Shown: positions 17,983 to 26,397 of the stretch, piece after piece
Layout: each line of letters opens with the position of its first letter
Numbering within the stretch: the first letter of the stretch is position 1
DNA from: Chloroflexota bacterium
GTDB lineage: Bacteria > Chloroflexota > UBA6077 > JACCZL01
DNA: 64,000 bases
NCBI GenBank assembly: GCA_020845495.1
Contig: JADLFM010000243.1
Location: forward strand, 117,266 to 181,265
Direction of reading: 5' to 3'
The notes under the pieces: generated by a model
The model's database searches: none
The model's input: only the letters and a program-made list of their open reading frames with translations
What the model was told of the DNA's origin: nothing
Made by a program: the position numbers and the translations under genes

Positions 17983-18876
17983 CTACTCGCCGCGCGAGCG
18001 GGGATCCAGCACGTCGCGGATGCCGTCGCCGAGCAGGTTGAAGGCGAGCACCGTCAGCATGATCGCCACACCCGGGAAGATGCTCATCCAGGGCGCCGTC
18101 TCCAGGAACGTCCGTCCTTCCTGAAGCATCGTGCCCCAGGAGGGGAACGGGGGCTGGGTGCCGAGCCCCAGGAAGCTCAGGTACGCTTCGAGGAGGATGG
18201 CCTGCGACAGCGCGATCGTCGCCTGGACGATCAGTGGCGAGAGCACGTTCGGGAAGACGTGTCGCAGCAGGACGCGGACCGACGAGGCGCCGATGACCCG
18301 CGCCGCCTCGACGTATTCCCGGCTCCGCTCCACCAGGACCGGCCCGCGCACGACCCGCCCGAAGACCGGCCAGGACACGACCGCGATGGCCAGGATGGCG
18401 TTGTTCAGGCCCGGACCGAGCATCGCCGCGACGCCGATCGCCAGCAGCAGGGCCGGGAAGCTGAAGAAGATGTCCATCACCCGGCCGATCAGGTTGTCGA
18501 TCCAGCCCCGGTAGTAGCCGGCGATCAAGCCCAGCGTCACCCCGACGATACCGGAGAGGGTCACGCTCACGAGCGCGACCAGCAGGCTCAGCCGGCTGCC
18601 GAAGACGACCCGGCTAAAGACGTCTCGACCAAAGCGGTCCGTCCCAAAGTAGTAGAAGGACGAGGGCGGCTGGAGTGCCGCGCGGACGTTGTTGGCGATC
18701 GGGTCGTACGGGGCGATCAGCCGAGCCAGCGCCGCGAGCAGGATCAATCCGACCACCATCACGAGGCCGGCCAGGACCAACCGATTCCGGGTCAGGGTGC
18801 GGGCCGTGCGCCGCCACTCGGCGCGATGAGCCGCCGGCGCGACGACGGCCCCGACCGGCGCGGCAGCCTCGCTCAT
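17983..18876 (-). CDS. Peptide ABC transporter permease, DppC/OppC type
   Basis: The 297-residue membrane protein has six predicted segments. Residues ~30-60 (LVLAGLVMVVGLILLAALARLIAPYDP) are the OppC-like N-terminal helix. FGTDRFGRDVFSRVVFGSRLSL and ARVIGASSVRVLLRHVFPNVLSPLIV (the EAA loop contacting the ATPase) define the BPD transport domain. The start is 66 bases beyond the DppB-type permease stop, so both are probably co-transcribed. It forms a heterodimeric channel with that protein and should serve the binding protein at 15436, though the genes are convergent. Confidence 0.93.
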   Translation of the reverse strand: MSEAAAPVGAVVAPAAHRAEWRRTARTLTRNRLVLAGLVMVVGLILLAALARLIAPYDPIANNVRAALQPPSSFYYFGTDRFGRDVFSRVVFGSRLSLLVALVSVTLSGIVGVTLGLIAGYYRGWIDNLIGRVMDIFFSFPALLLAIGVAAMLGPGLNNAILAIAVVSWPVFGRVVRGPVLVERSREYVEAARVIGASSVRVLLRHVFPNVLSPLIVQATIALSQAILLEAYLSFLGLGTQPPFPSWGTMLQEGRTFLETAPWMSIFPGVAIMLTVLAFNLLGDGIRDVLDPRSRGE

Positions 18877-18942
18877 CGCCAGTCACCCGGCGCGGCGTCG
18901 CCCGGCGCGCGGCCGGCCGTCGACGTAGTGCCCTGGGCTGCA

Positions 18943-19893
18943 TCACTCATAGCGGACCCGTGGATCGAGGTAGGCGTAGAGCAGGTCGACGATCAGGTTG
19001 CTCAGCATGAACAGCACGGCGATGAACAGGATCGTCCCCTGGATCAGCGGGTAGTCGCGCTCGTAGACCGCGTTCAACACCAGCCGGCCGATGCCTGGGA
19101 GGGTGAACACTTCCTCGGTCACCACCGCGCCGCCGAGCAGGTAGCCGACCTGGACGCCGATGACCGTGATGATCGGGATCAAGGCGTTCTTGAACGCATG
19201 GCGACGGACCATCTTGTCCTCGTCCAGGCCCTTGGCCCGCGCCGTTCGCACGTAGTCGTGACGGAGCACCTCCAGCAACGACGAACGGGTCATTCGCATC
19301 ACCTGAGCCGCGACGACCGTCCCCAGCACGATGGCCGGCAGCAGCATCTGGGTGAGATTGCCAAGGGGGTCTTGTGCCGGCGAGGCGTACGCGACCGGCG
19401 GAACCCAGTTGAACCAGAGCGAAAACGCCAGGATCAGCATCGCAGCCTGCCAGAAGATCGGGATCGACAGGCTGAACAGGCTCGCGATCCGCGCGACATG
19501 ATCGAGCGGGGTATTCTCGCGGACGGCCGAGAGCGTCCCCAGCGGAATCCCGACCAGCAGCGAGACGATCAGTGCCAGCAGGCCGAGTTCCGTGGTGACC
19601 GCCAGCCGGTCGAAGATCATCTTGCTGACCGGCAGCCCGGACCGCCAGCTCTGGCCGAGGTCGCCGCGCACGATGCCGCCGACCCAGCTCAGGTACTGGA
19701 CGTACAACGGCTGATCGAGCCCGAAGTACGCGCGCATAGCGGCTTTCGTAGACTCGTCGACCTTCGCCTCGGTCCCGATCAACTGATCCACCACCGTGCC
19801 GGGGATCAGCCGGATCATGAGGAACACGAGGATCGTCACCCCGATCAGCGTCGGGACAAGCGACAGGACGCGCTTGAGCACGTACGTCCGCAT
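18943..19893 (-). CDS. Peptide ABC transporter permease, DppB/OppB type
   Basis: The 316-residue membrane protein begins MRTYVLKRVLSLVPTLIGVT, the classic DppB start. It contains IPGTVVDQL, the extracellular loop and MTRSSLLEVLRHDYVRTARAKGLDE (EAA loop), and ends VDLLYAYLDPRVRYE. The frame is open for 50 more codons upstream, but that part runs through a hairpin and is not membrane-like, so the ATG at 19893 is chosen. No ATP-binding gene (DppD/F) is in the window; it may lie elsewhere or be shared. Confidence 0.93.
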   Translation of the reverse strand: MRTYVLKRVLSLVPTLIGVTILVFLMIRLIPGTVVDQLIGTEAKVDESTKAAMRAYFGLDQPLYVQYLSWVGGIVRGDLGQSWRSGLPVSKMIFDRLAVTTELGLLALIVSLLVGIPLGTLSAVRENTPLDHVARIASLFSLSIPIFWQAAMLILAFSLWFNWVPPVAYASPAQDPLGNLTQMLLPAIVLGTVVAAQVMRMTRSSLLEVLRHDYVRTARAKGLDEDKMVRRHAFKNALIPIITVIGVQVGYLLGGAVVTEEVFTLPGIGRLVLNAVYERDYPLIQGTILFIAVLFMLSNLIVDLLYAYLDPRVRYE

Positions 19894-19990
19894 GGGCCGA
19901 TAGTACACCAGCCTGATTCGAGGTGAAAGAGATCTGTGGCCCGATCTTCCACGAGTCGCGAAGGCCAGTGGCGTCCATGCCGCCCCCGCG

Positions 19991-20035
19991 CAGGCGTAGG
20001 GGCCGGCTCCTGGCTGGAGCCGGCCCCTACGCCTG
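19991..20035 (-). terminator. Hairpin terminator between propeller and permease genes
   Basis: A perfect 20-bp stem (19991-20010 with 20016-20035, 5-nt loop) lies 25 bases past the stop of the propeller gene and 98 bases before the DppB-type start, so it should separate the two transcription units. Confidence 0.7.
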
Positions 20036-20059
20036 GTCGACACCTGGTGGCTGGCTCGC

Positions 20060-22333
20060 TCAGAAGCCGGCGTTCACCCCCCCGCCAGCGAACGACGGCC
20101 AGGAGCCGCAGTCGTCCACCACGGTGAAGGGCGCCAGCGTCGGCTGGCCGGGGGTGGCCCGCTGGATGGTGAAGGTCAGCGTCGTGGGCTGGCTGGCGAG
20201 CGTGATGCCCTGGCCACTCGTGACCGTCTGGCCGTTGACCGTCACCCGTGCGTTCTGAAGTTGCCCGAAGTGCAGTTCGCGGAGCCGATTGCTGGTCTCC
20301 GGGTTGAGCGCGCTCGCCACGATCGTCACGTCCAGGTGGTCCCCGCGCGGCGTCGTGAGGGTGGTCACGGACGGGCGTGGCTGGCAACTAGCTACGCCCA
20401 CTCCGATCACCACGTCCGAGGTTGCCAGCGTGCCGCCGCCGACGCCGCTCAGTAGCCGCAGGTCATAGCGGCCCTGGGTCAGCCCAACGGGTATCGGGAG
20501 GGAGAGCGAGCCCGCCGCGCTACCTGTGCCACCGGGGCTCTCAGTCCCATTGGTGAAGCGACGGAGGAGGGGCTCGCTGTCCGGCGCGCCCGGGCGATAG
20601 AGCCCGATGACGTCGTCGCCGCTCGGGCCGGTGATGCCGCTCCAGCGTACCGTCACCGGCTGCCCGAGCGTCACGATCGTCAGGTCGGGCGTCAGTGTGG
20701 CGCGGGTCACCGCGAGAGACGTGACCGCCATCTGCTGGAAACTGCCGTTCGAGAACAGCCGTAGCTCGTACGGGCCGGGCGCCAGATTGGACGGAAGCGG
20801 CAGGCTGAGCGTGCCCCCCGCCGCGCCAGGGCCGCCCGGCGTCTCAGTGCCGTTGGTGTAGCGGCGAGCCAGGAAGGTGGGATCCGCTGCGCCCTGCTGG
20901 TACAGCCCTACCCAGTCTCCGCCAGTCGGTGGCACGATCCCCCCGAAGGTCGCCTGCACCACACTTCCCGCCGCGGCCGTCGTCGGGACCACGCTCAGGC
21001 TCGCCTGTCCGATGGTCACGGGCGCAATTGCCAGCCGAGCGGTCGGGCTGGTATTGGCGAGGAGCCGCACCTCATAGACGCCGGGCGTCAGCCCCTCGGG
21101 CACAGGCACGGTGACCGAGCCAGCGGCCAATCCGGAGCCGCCAGGACTGGCCGCACCGTTGGTGAAGCGGGCGCTCAACGGCGGTCCATCAGGGGCGCCC
21201 TGGGGGAACAGCCCTACCCAATCTCCACCTGTCGGCCCAGACAGGTCGCTCCAGGTCGCCGTGATGCTGGCCCCCACGACGCCCGGTGCCGTCGAGAAGG
21301 GCACCCCGAGTACCGTGACGGTATCGCTGCCGTTATTCGTCACGTAGATTCTGTTCAGGACCGGATTGACTGCTACCTCGATTGGCGCGGTCCCCACGGG
21401 AACAGCGGAACCGAGCACCAGATTGCTCGCTCCGTCGACGATCGAGACAGAATTGCCGCCGTTGTTGACCGCATAGATGCGATGCGTCGCCGGATTGACC
21501 GCCACCCCATTGGGCGTGGGGCCGACCGAGATCGTGCTGGCGATCGTGTTCGTCGACCCATCGATGACGCTGACGGTGGCAACGCTGGAGTCTGTGACGT
21601 ACACGCGGTTCGCGATCTCATCGACCGCGATGCCAAGCGGGCCAGCAGGAGTGCCGACGACAGCCACTGCCGTATTCGTTGCCCCATCGACCACCCCAAC
21701 CTGGTTAGACGCCAGCATCGTGATATAGATACGGTTGGTGATGGAGTTGACCGCCACCCGTGCTGGCGACCCACCGACGGGAAAAGTCCCGACGACCGTG
21801 TTTGTTGCGCCGTCGACGATCGACACGTCTTGACTCGTTCCATTCACGACGTAGACCCGGTTCGTCGACGGGTTGACCGCCACGCCACTGGGCCCTGGGC
21901 CGACCGCGATCGTGCTGACGACCGCGTTCGTCGCCCCGTCGATCACGGCCAGAGTATTCGCGGTTGGGTCGGTGACATAGATGCGGTTCGTCACCGGATT
22001 GACCGCGACACCCGCGGCTTCCGTGCCGGTGGTGATGGCAGAACCGACCAGGCCGTTGGTCTGCCCGTCGATGACGGACACGGTGCCCGCGGAACGGTTG
22101 GTGGCGTAGATGCGGTTGGTGGCTGGGTTCACCGCTACGCCCCAGGGTTGCGTGCCGACCGAGATCGCTGTGCCCAGCGGCACCTCCGCGCGGGCAGGCG
22201 CCGGCAGGGCAGTGGTCAGCGCGAGTGCGAGCGTTGCCAGAAGGGGTAGGCGCCTGCGTATCGCGAATCCGAGCCCGCTCCCCGGTGTGCCGCGATCGAC
22301 CCCGGTGCCGTTGGTCCAACCTGCCTGCCGCAT
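20060..22333 (-). CDS. Secreted seven-bladed YVTN beta-propeller protein with three Ig-like modules (copy 1)
   Basis: The 757-residue protein has a signal peptide (RRRLPLLATLALALTTALPA, cleavage near ARA/EV at ~49). Seven repeats of about 42 residues follow (~50-345). Each reads roughly VAVNPxTNRIYVTN, about eight residues, then VSVIDGATN, the YVTN propeller pattern; seven copies should close one propeller. Three beta-sandwich-like modules of ~85-90 residues come next, each marked by GGDWVGLY/F, TNGxExPGG and LAPGxYELRL. A C-terminal domain of ~105 residues has two Cys (CQPRP near 650, DDCGSWP near the end). GGGAGG before the ATG supports the start. It is probably extracellular, binding a surface or polymer; no catalytic motif is visible. 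Confidence 0.88.
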   Translation of the reverse strand: MRQAGWTNGTGVDRGTPGSGLGFAIRRRLPLLATLALALTTALPAPARAEVPLGTAISVGTQPWGVAVNPATNRIYATNRSAGTVSVIDGQTNGLVGSAITTGTEAAGVAVNPVTNRIYVTDPTANTLAVIDGATNAVVSTIAVGPGPSGVAVNPSTNRVYVVNGTSQDVSIVDGATNTVVGTFPVGGSPARVAVNSITNRIYITMLASNQVGVVDGATNTAVAVVGTPAGPLGIAVDEIANRVYVTDSSVATVSVIDGSTNTIASTISVGPTPNGVAVNPATHRIYAVNNGGNSVSIVDGASNLVLGSAVPVGTAPIEVAVNPVLNRIYVTNNGSDTVTVLGVPFSTAPGVVGASITATWSDLSGPTGGDWVGLFPQGAPDGPPLSARFTNGAASPGGSGLAAGSVTVPVPEGLTPGVYEVRLLANTSPTARLAIAPVTIGQASLSVVPTTAAAGSVVQATFGGIVPPTGGDWVGLYQQGAADPTFLARRYTNGTETPGGPGAAGGTLSLPLPSNLAPGPYELRLFSNGSFQQMAVTSLAVTRATLTPDLTIVTLGQPVTVRWSGITGPSGDDVIGLYRPGAPDSEPLLRRFTNGTESPGGTGSAAGSLSLPIPVGLTQGRYDLRLLSGVGGGTLATSDVVIGVGVASCQPRPSVTTLTTPRGDHLDVTIVASALNPETSNRLRELHFGQLQNARVTVNGQTVTSGQGITLASQPTTLTFTIQRATPGQPTLAPFTVVDDCGSWPSFAGGGVNAGF

Positions 22334-22618
22334 ACCCGTCCTCCCACTGCCTCGTCACACCACGTGTGAGGCTGTCGTAGCGTCGGCCGTCGCTTCTCCC
22401 AACACCGCATCCGGCGGGAACAGCGCGACGTCACCGCCTCACCTACCGTTCCAGGTCTCAGCGCGCCCCCAACTTCCTCGCCCGGCCGGTCTCTCGCGTA
22501 GGCTCGCCGTATCGAATCGTCTGGGGGATGCGATATCCAAGATCGACAGAGCTGTGCTGCGTCATCGTTTCAGCCGGATGAGCGACGTTACGACGACGCA
22601 GCGGCCCTGCCGTGCACG

Positions 22619-24901
22619 TCAGAAGCCGGCGTCCACCCCGCCACCCGCGAACGACGGCCAGGAGCCGCAGTCGTCCACCACGGTGAAGGGCGCCAGCGTC
22701 GGCTGGCCGGGGGTGGCCCGCTGGACGGTGAAGGTCAACGTGGTCGGCTGGTTGGTGAGCGTGATGCCTTGACCGCTCGTGACCGTCTGGCCGTTGAACG
22801 TCACCCGTGCGTTCTGAAGCTGCCCAAAGTGCAGCTCACGGAGTCGATTGTTGTTCGGCGGGTTCAGCGCACTCGCCACGATCGTCACGTCCAGGTGGTC
22901 CCCGCGCGGCGTGGTGAGGGTGGTCACAGACGGGCGCGGCAAGCAACTAGCTATGCCCACCCCGACCTCCACGTCTGTGGTTGCCAGCGTACCGCCGCCG
23001 ATGCCGCTGAGCAGTCGCAGCTCGTACTGCCCCGGGGTCAGCCCAACCGGTATCGGCAGTGCCAGCGAGCCTGCTGCGCTGCCCGGGCCGCCCGAGCCTT
23101 CGGTGCCGTTGGTGAAGCGCCGTACGTAGGCGTCGGTATTGGCTGCGCCCAGGCGATACAGCCCGATCGCATCTCCGCCATTGGGGTCAGTGATGCCGGT
23201 CCAACGCACGGTTACCGGCTGTCCGGGCGTCACCACTGACAGATCGGCCGAGAGGGTGGCGCGAGTCACACCTAGCGGCGTACTCGCGAGCTTCTGGAAG
23301 CTATTGTTCGAGTACAGGCGCACTTCGTACGAGCCGGGTGCGAGATCGGACGGGAGCGGCAGGCCGAGCGTGCCACTCGCTACCCCACTACCGCCCGGCG
23401 TCTCGGTGCCGTTGGTGTAGCGGCGGACCAGGAAGTCCGGATCGGCGGCCCCTTGCCGATACAGCCCGATCCAGTCGCCGCCGCTCGGAATGGCGATACC
23501 GCCGAAGCTCACTCGCGGGAGACTCCCCGCCGCGGCCGTCGTCGGCGCTACGCTCAGGCTCGCCTGCCCAATGACCACGCTCACAAGCGCCAACCGAGCC
23601 GTCGAGTTGTTATTGGCGTAGAGGCGTGCTTCGTACTGGCCGGGGGCGAGCCCGGCGGGTACGGGCAACGTCACGGACCCCGCGGCCAGCCCGGTGCCGC
23701 CCGGATTGGCGGTGCCGTTGGTGAAGCGGGCGCTGAGCGGCGGCCCATCGGGAGCGCCCTGCGGATACAGTCCCACCCAGTCTCCGCCTGTCGGACCAGA
23801 CAGGTTGCTCCAGGCCGCCGTGATGTCGGCCCCGATAGCGCCGGACGTCGCCGACAAGGGCACGCCGAGTACCGAGATGGTGCTGTCGACAAAGTTGGTG
23901 ACGTAAATGCGGTTGTTGGTACGGTTGACCGCTACGCCAATCGGAGTCTTCCCCACGGGAACGGCGGGGTCGAGGACCGTAGCACTCACCCCGTCGATGG
24001 CGGTGACGGAGTTGCCAGCATTGTTGACCACGTAGACACGGTCGGTCGCCGGATTCACTGCGATGCCATTCGGCGAGGCGCCAACCGGGATTGGGGCGCC
24101 GATCGCCGCGTTCGTCGATCCATCGAGGACGACCACTGTGCCCGAACTCTGACCTGCTACATACACGCGATTCGTGCTCTCGTCGATCGCTATCCCATAG
24201 GGGCCGATCGGCATCGGAAGTGTCGTCAGCACCGTGTTACTCGCCCCATCGATCACCGTCAGGAGGCTTCCAATAAGCTGTGTCACGTAGACCCGATTGG
24301 TGGACGAGTTGACAGCCACACGGATTGGCGGGGCTGTGAGCGGGATGGAGCCAATGATGGTATTCGTCGCTCCGTCGATCACCGATACCGTCTGAGAGTT
24401 GGTGTTGCCCACATAGATGCGGTTCGTCGCCGGGTTGACCGCGACGCCCTCCGGCAGAGAGCCAGGCGGAAGGGGGATCGTCGTCGCTAGAGTGTTCGTG
24501 GCCCCGTCGATCACAGCCACACCATCGGCGAACGGTTCGGAGACGTAGACGCTGTTCGTCAGCGGGTTGACGGCGATGTCCACGACCGCCTGGCCGATGG
24601 CGATTGCAGGGCCAAGCGGGGTGTTGGTCTGCCCGTCGATGACCGACACCGAGGCCGCCACAATATTGGCGACGTAGATGCGATTGGTGACTGGGTTGAC
24701 GGCGACGGTCCCAGGTAGGCTCCCGACTGGGATCGCCGGGCTGAGCGGCGCTTCGGCACGAACTGACCCCGGTAGGGCGGTCACCAACACGAGCACGAGC
24801 ACCACCAGGATGGGCAGCCAGCGCTTTGGCGTCACACCCAGCCGTCGCTTTAGCGTGCCGCGATCGATGGTGGCGCTACCTATCCAAGCTGCCTTCCGCA
24901 T
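22619..24901 (-). CDS. Secreted seven-bladed YVTN beta-propeller protein with three Ig-like modules (copy 2)
   Basis: This 760-residue paralogue of the protein at 20060 has the same parts in the same order: signal peptide (LPILVVLVLVLVTALPGSVRA), seven ~42-residue YVTN repeats, three GGDWVGLY-type modules and the two-Cys C-terminal domain. The C-terminal domain and the last module are nearly identical between copies, while the propeller blades differ at many surface positions. That fits a tandem duplication whose binding face has diverged. The first ~30 bases of the two upstream regions also match (GTCCTCCCACTGCCTC). The 285-base gap between the copies shows no other gene. Confidence 0.88.
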   Translation of the reverse strand: MRKAAWIGSATIDRGTLKRRLGVTPKRWLPILVVLVLVLVTALPGSVRAEAPLSPAIPVGSLPGTVAVNPVTNRIYVANIVAASVSVIDGQTNTPLGPAIAIGQAVVDIAVNPLTNSVYVSEPFADGVAVIDGATNTLATTIPLPPGSLPEGVAVNPATNRIYVGNTNSQTVSVIDGATNTIIGSIPLTAPPIRVAVNSSTNRVYVTQLIGSLLTVIDGASNTVLTTLPMPIGPYGIAIDESTNRVYVAGQSSGTVVVLDGSTNAAIGAPIPVGASPNGIAVNPATDRVYVVNNAGNSVTAIDGVSATVLDPAVPVGKTPIGVAVNRTNNRIYVTNFVDSTISVLGVPLSATSGAIGADITAAWSNLSGPTGGDWVGLYPQGAPDGPPLSARFTNGTANPGGTGLAAGSVTLPVPAGLAPGQYEARLYANNNSTARLALVSVVIGQASLSVAPTTAAAGSLPRVSFGGIAIPSGGDWIGLYRQGAADPDFLVRRYTNGTETPGGSGVASGTLGLPLPSDLAPGSYEVRLYSNNSFQKLASTPLGVTRATLSADLSVVTPGQPVTVRWTGITDPNGGDAIGLYRLGAANTDAYVRRFTNGTEGSGGPGSAAGSLALPIPVGLTPGQYELRLLSGIGGGTLATTDVEVGVGIASCLPRPSVTTLTTPRGDHLDVTIVASALNPPNNNRLRELHFGQLQNARVTFNGQTVTSGQGITLTNQPTTLTFTVQRATPGQPTLAPFTVVDDCGSWPSFAGGGVDAGF

Positions 24902-25106
24902 GCCCGTCCTCCCACTGCCTCATCACACGCAGGCAACGCTCCGTTGCGTTGCTTCCCGTGTGCGCTACCCTCGGCGGCGCACGTCCGTGCCGGCTCACCG
25001 AGCCCGTACGGCTGGTGAGCGTTCCCCCCGATGAAGACCGCCGGCCGATTGTCGCGGGTGCGCAGTTCCACAGTTGCGCGCCTCAGCCGTCGTCTGGTCG
25101 AATTCC

Positions 25107-25135
25107 AGCGTAAAGCGGGACCACTCATCCGTCAA
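25107..25135 (-). promoter_or_regulatory. Candidate promoter for propeller copy 2
   Basis: On the minus strand TTGACG (25135-25130), a 17-base spacer and TACGCT (25112-25107) lie about 200 bases before the propeller start. The same hexamer pair and spacing occur before hemA (40137-40165). Confidence 0.4.
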
Positions 25136-25212
25136 GTGGATGCATCTATCCAGTGGGCACACGGAACCATAATTCAACGCTTTCCTGACGATGAGCTTAT
25201 CCCTGTGGCGAG

Positions 25213-25241
25213 TTGACAGCCCGACAGGAGGCGGTCATAGT
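25213..25241 (+). promoter_or_regulatory. Candidate promoter for the 25407 operon
   Basis: TTGACA (25213-25218), a 17-base spacer and CATAGT (25236-25241) lie about 165 bases before the hydroxyacid dehydrogenase start. The remaining part of the 24902-25406 gap holds nothing recognisable. Confidence 0.5.
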
Positions 25242-25406
25242 ACGGTGGTGCTATCGGCCGGTATCGCGCCGCAGCGACCGTCGAATCACGCCGTAGCCGG
25301 TCTGCAAGGCGTCGCATCCATCAGTCTACCGTGTGTCTAACTGGCACCCCTGGCCGCCCCGTGATACACGGCACACCGCCGGGACGTTCCGCGACCGGCT
25401 ATCTGA

Positions 25407-26396
25407 GTGACCATGCCAGTTGAGGTCCGGGTACACATCGCCACGGCTCTATCCGTCGAGCATCTCGCGCGGATTCGTGCCGTTTCGCCGCGCCTACGGG
25501 TGACCTATCACCCGTACATCGTGCAAGAGCAGCCGGTCGGGATGGAGGCGCTCCTCCCTGACGTCGAGGTGCTGCTGACGTACCATGCCGGCTTCGATCT
25601 TGCCGCCGCGCCTCACTTGCGATGGGTCCAGCTTGCCGGCGATGGCGTCGACTACCTCCAGGGTCGGCCGATCCTCGCCAGCGATGTGACCCTCACGAAC
25701 GCCCGGGTCTTCGCTGCGCCAATCGCTGAATATGCCATCGCCATGATGGTGATGCTCGGACGGCTGCTGCCGAAGGCGCTGCGTGAGTTTCAGACGGAAC
25801 GGCGCTGGCCGCGCGACCACTGGTCGGAGTACGCCGGCACCGAGCTGTCCGGGCGGACGCTGGCGATCCTCGGCTACGGCTCGATCGGGCGGCACCTCGG
25901 CCGCGTGGCGCAGGCACTGGACATGCGAGTCATCGCTACCCGCCGGAGCCTCGACGCGCCCACAGTTGAAAACGGCGTTGAAGTCCTTCCGTCCAACGGC
26001 CTGTACGACGTGCTGGCGCAGGCCGATTACGTGGTGGTCTGCCTGCCGCTCACTCCCGAAACGGAGGGGCTCATTGGCGAGGCCGCGCTACGGCGGATGA
26101 AGCCAACCGCCTACCTGGTGGCGGCCGGACGTGGCCGCGCGATCGACGAGCTAGCGCTCGTGCGCTGCCTGCGCGAAGGCTGGATCGCTGGCGCTGCACT
26201 GGACGTGTTCGCCCAGCGCCCCCTGCCGCCCGATAGCCCGCTGTTCGATGTGCCGAACGTGATCCTAACGCCGCACATGTCTGGGATCAGCGCGAGTTAT
26301 CCCGAGCGCATGACGGCGCTGTTTTGCGACAACCTCGGCCGGTATCTCGCCGGCCAGCCGCTGCTCGGCCTCGTCGACAAGCAGAAAGGATACTGA
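25407..26396 (+). CDS. D-isomer-specific 2-hydroxyacid dehydrogenase-like protein with altered catalytic site
   Basis: The 329-residue protein has the split 2-hydroxyacid dehydrogenase fold. LAILGYGSIGRHLGR (about 152-166) is the NAD(P) Rossmann motif, VVVCLPLTPETEGLI the nucleotide edge, AGRGRAIDELAL holds the substrate-binding Arg, and LTPHMSG the catalytic His. The Glu that polarises this His in the family (DVFxxEP) is replaced: DVFAQRPLP has Arg271. Activity may therefore differ or be lost. A GTG at 25407 and an ATG two codons later are both possible starts. The stop is one base before the next GTG, so the two genes form an operon. Confidence 0.85.
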   Translation: MTMPVEVRVHIATALSVEHLARIRAVSPRLRVTYHPYIVQEQPVGMEALLPDVEVLLTYHAGFDLAAAPHLRWVQLAGDGVDYLQGRPILASDVTLTNARVFAAPIAEYAIAMMVMLGRLLPKALREFQTERRWPRDHWSEYAGTELSGRTLAILGYGSIGRHLGRVAQALDMRVIATRRSLDAPTVENGVEVLPSNGLYDVLAQADYVVVCLPLTPETEGLIGEAALRRMKPTAYLVAAGRGRAIDELALVRCLREGWIAGAALDVFAQRPLPPDSPLFDVPNVILTPHMSGISASYPERMTALFCDNLGRYLAGQPLLGLVDKQKGY

Positions 26397-26397
26397 C

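Noticed and set aside
17890..19926. Plus-strand 678-residue ORF opposite the peptide permeases
   Set aside because: It is Asp/Arg/His/Gln-rich with no domain and lies exactly opposite two clear membrane permease genes; a typical antisense shadow at high GC.
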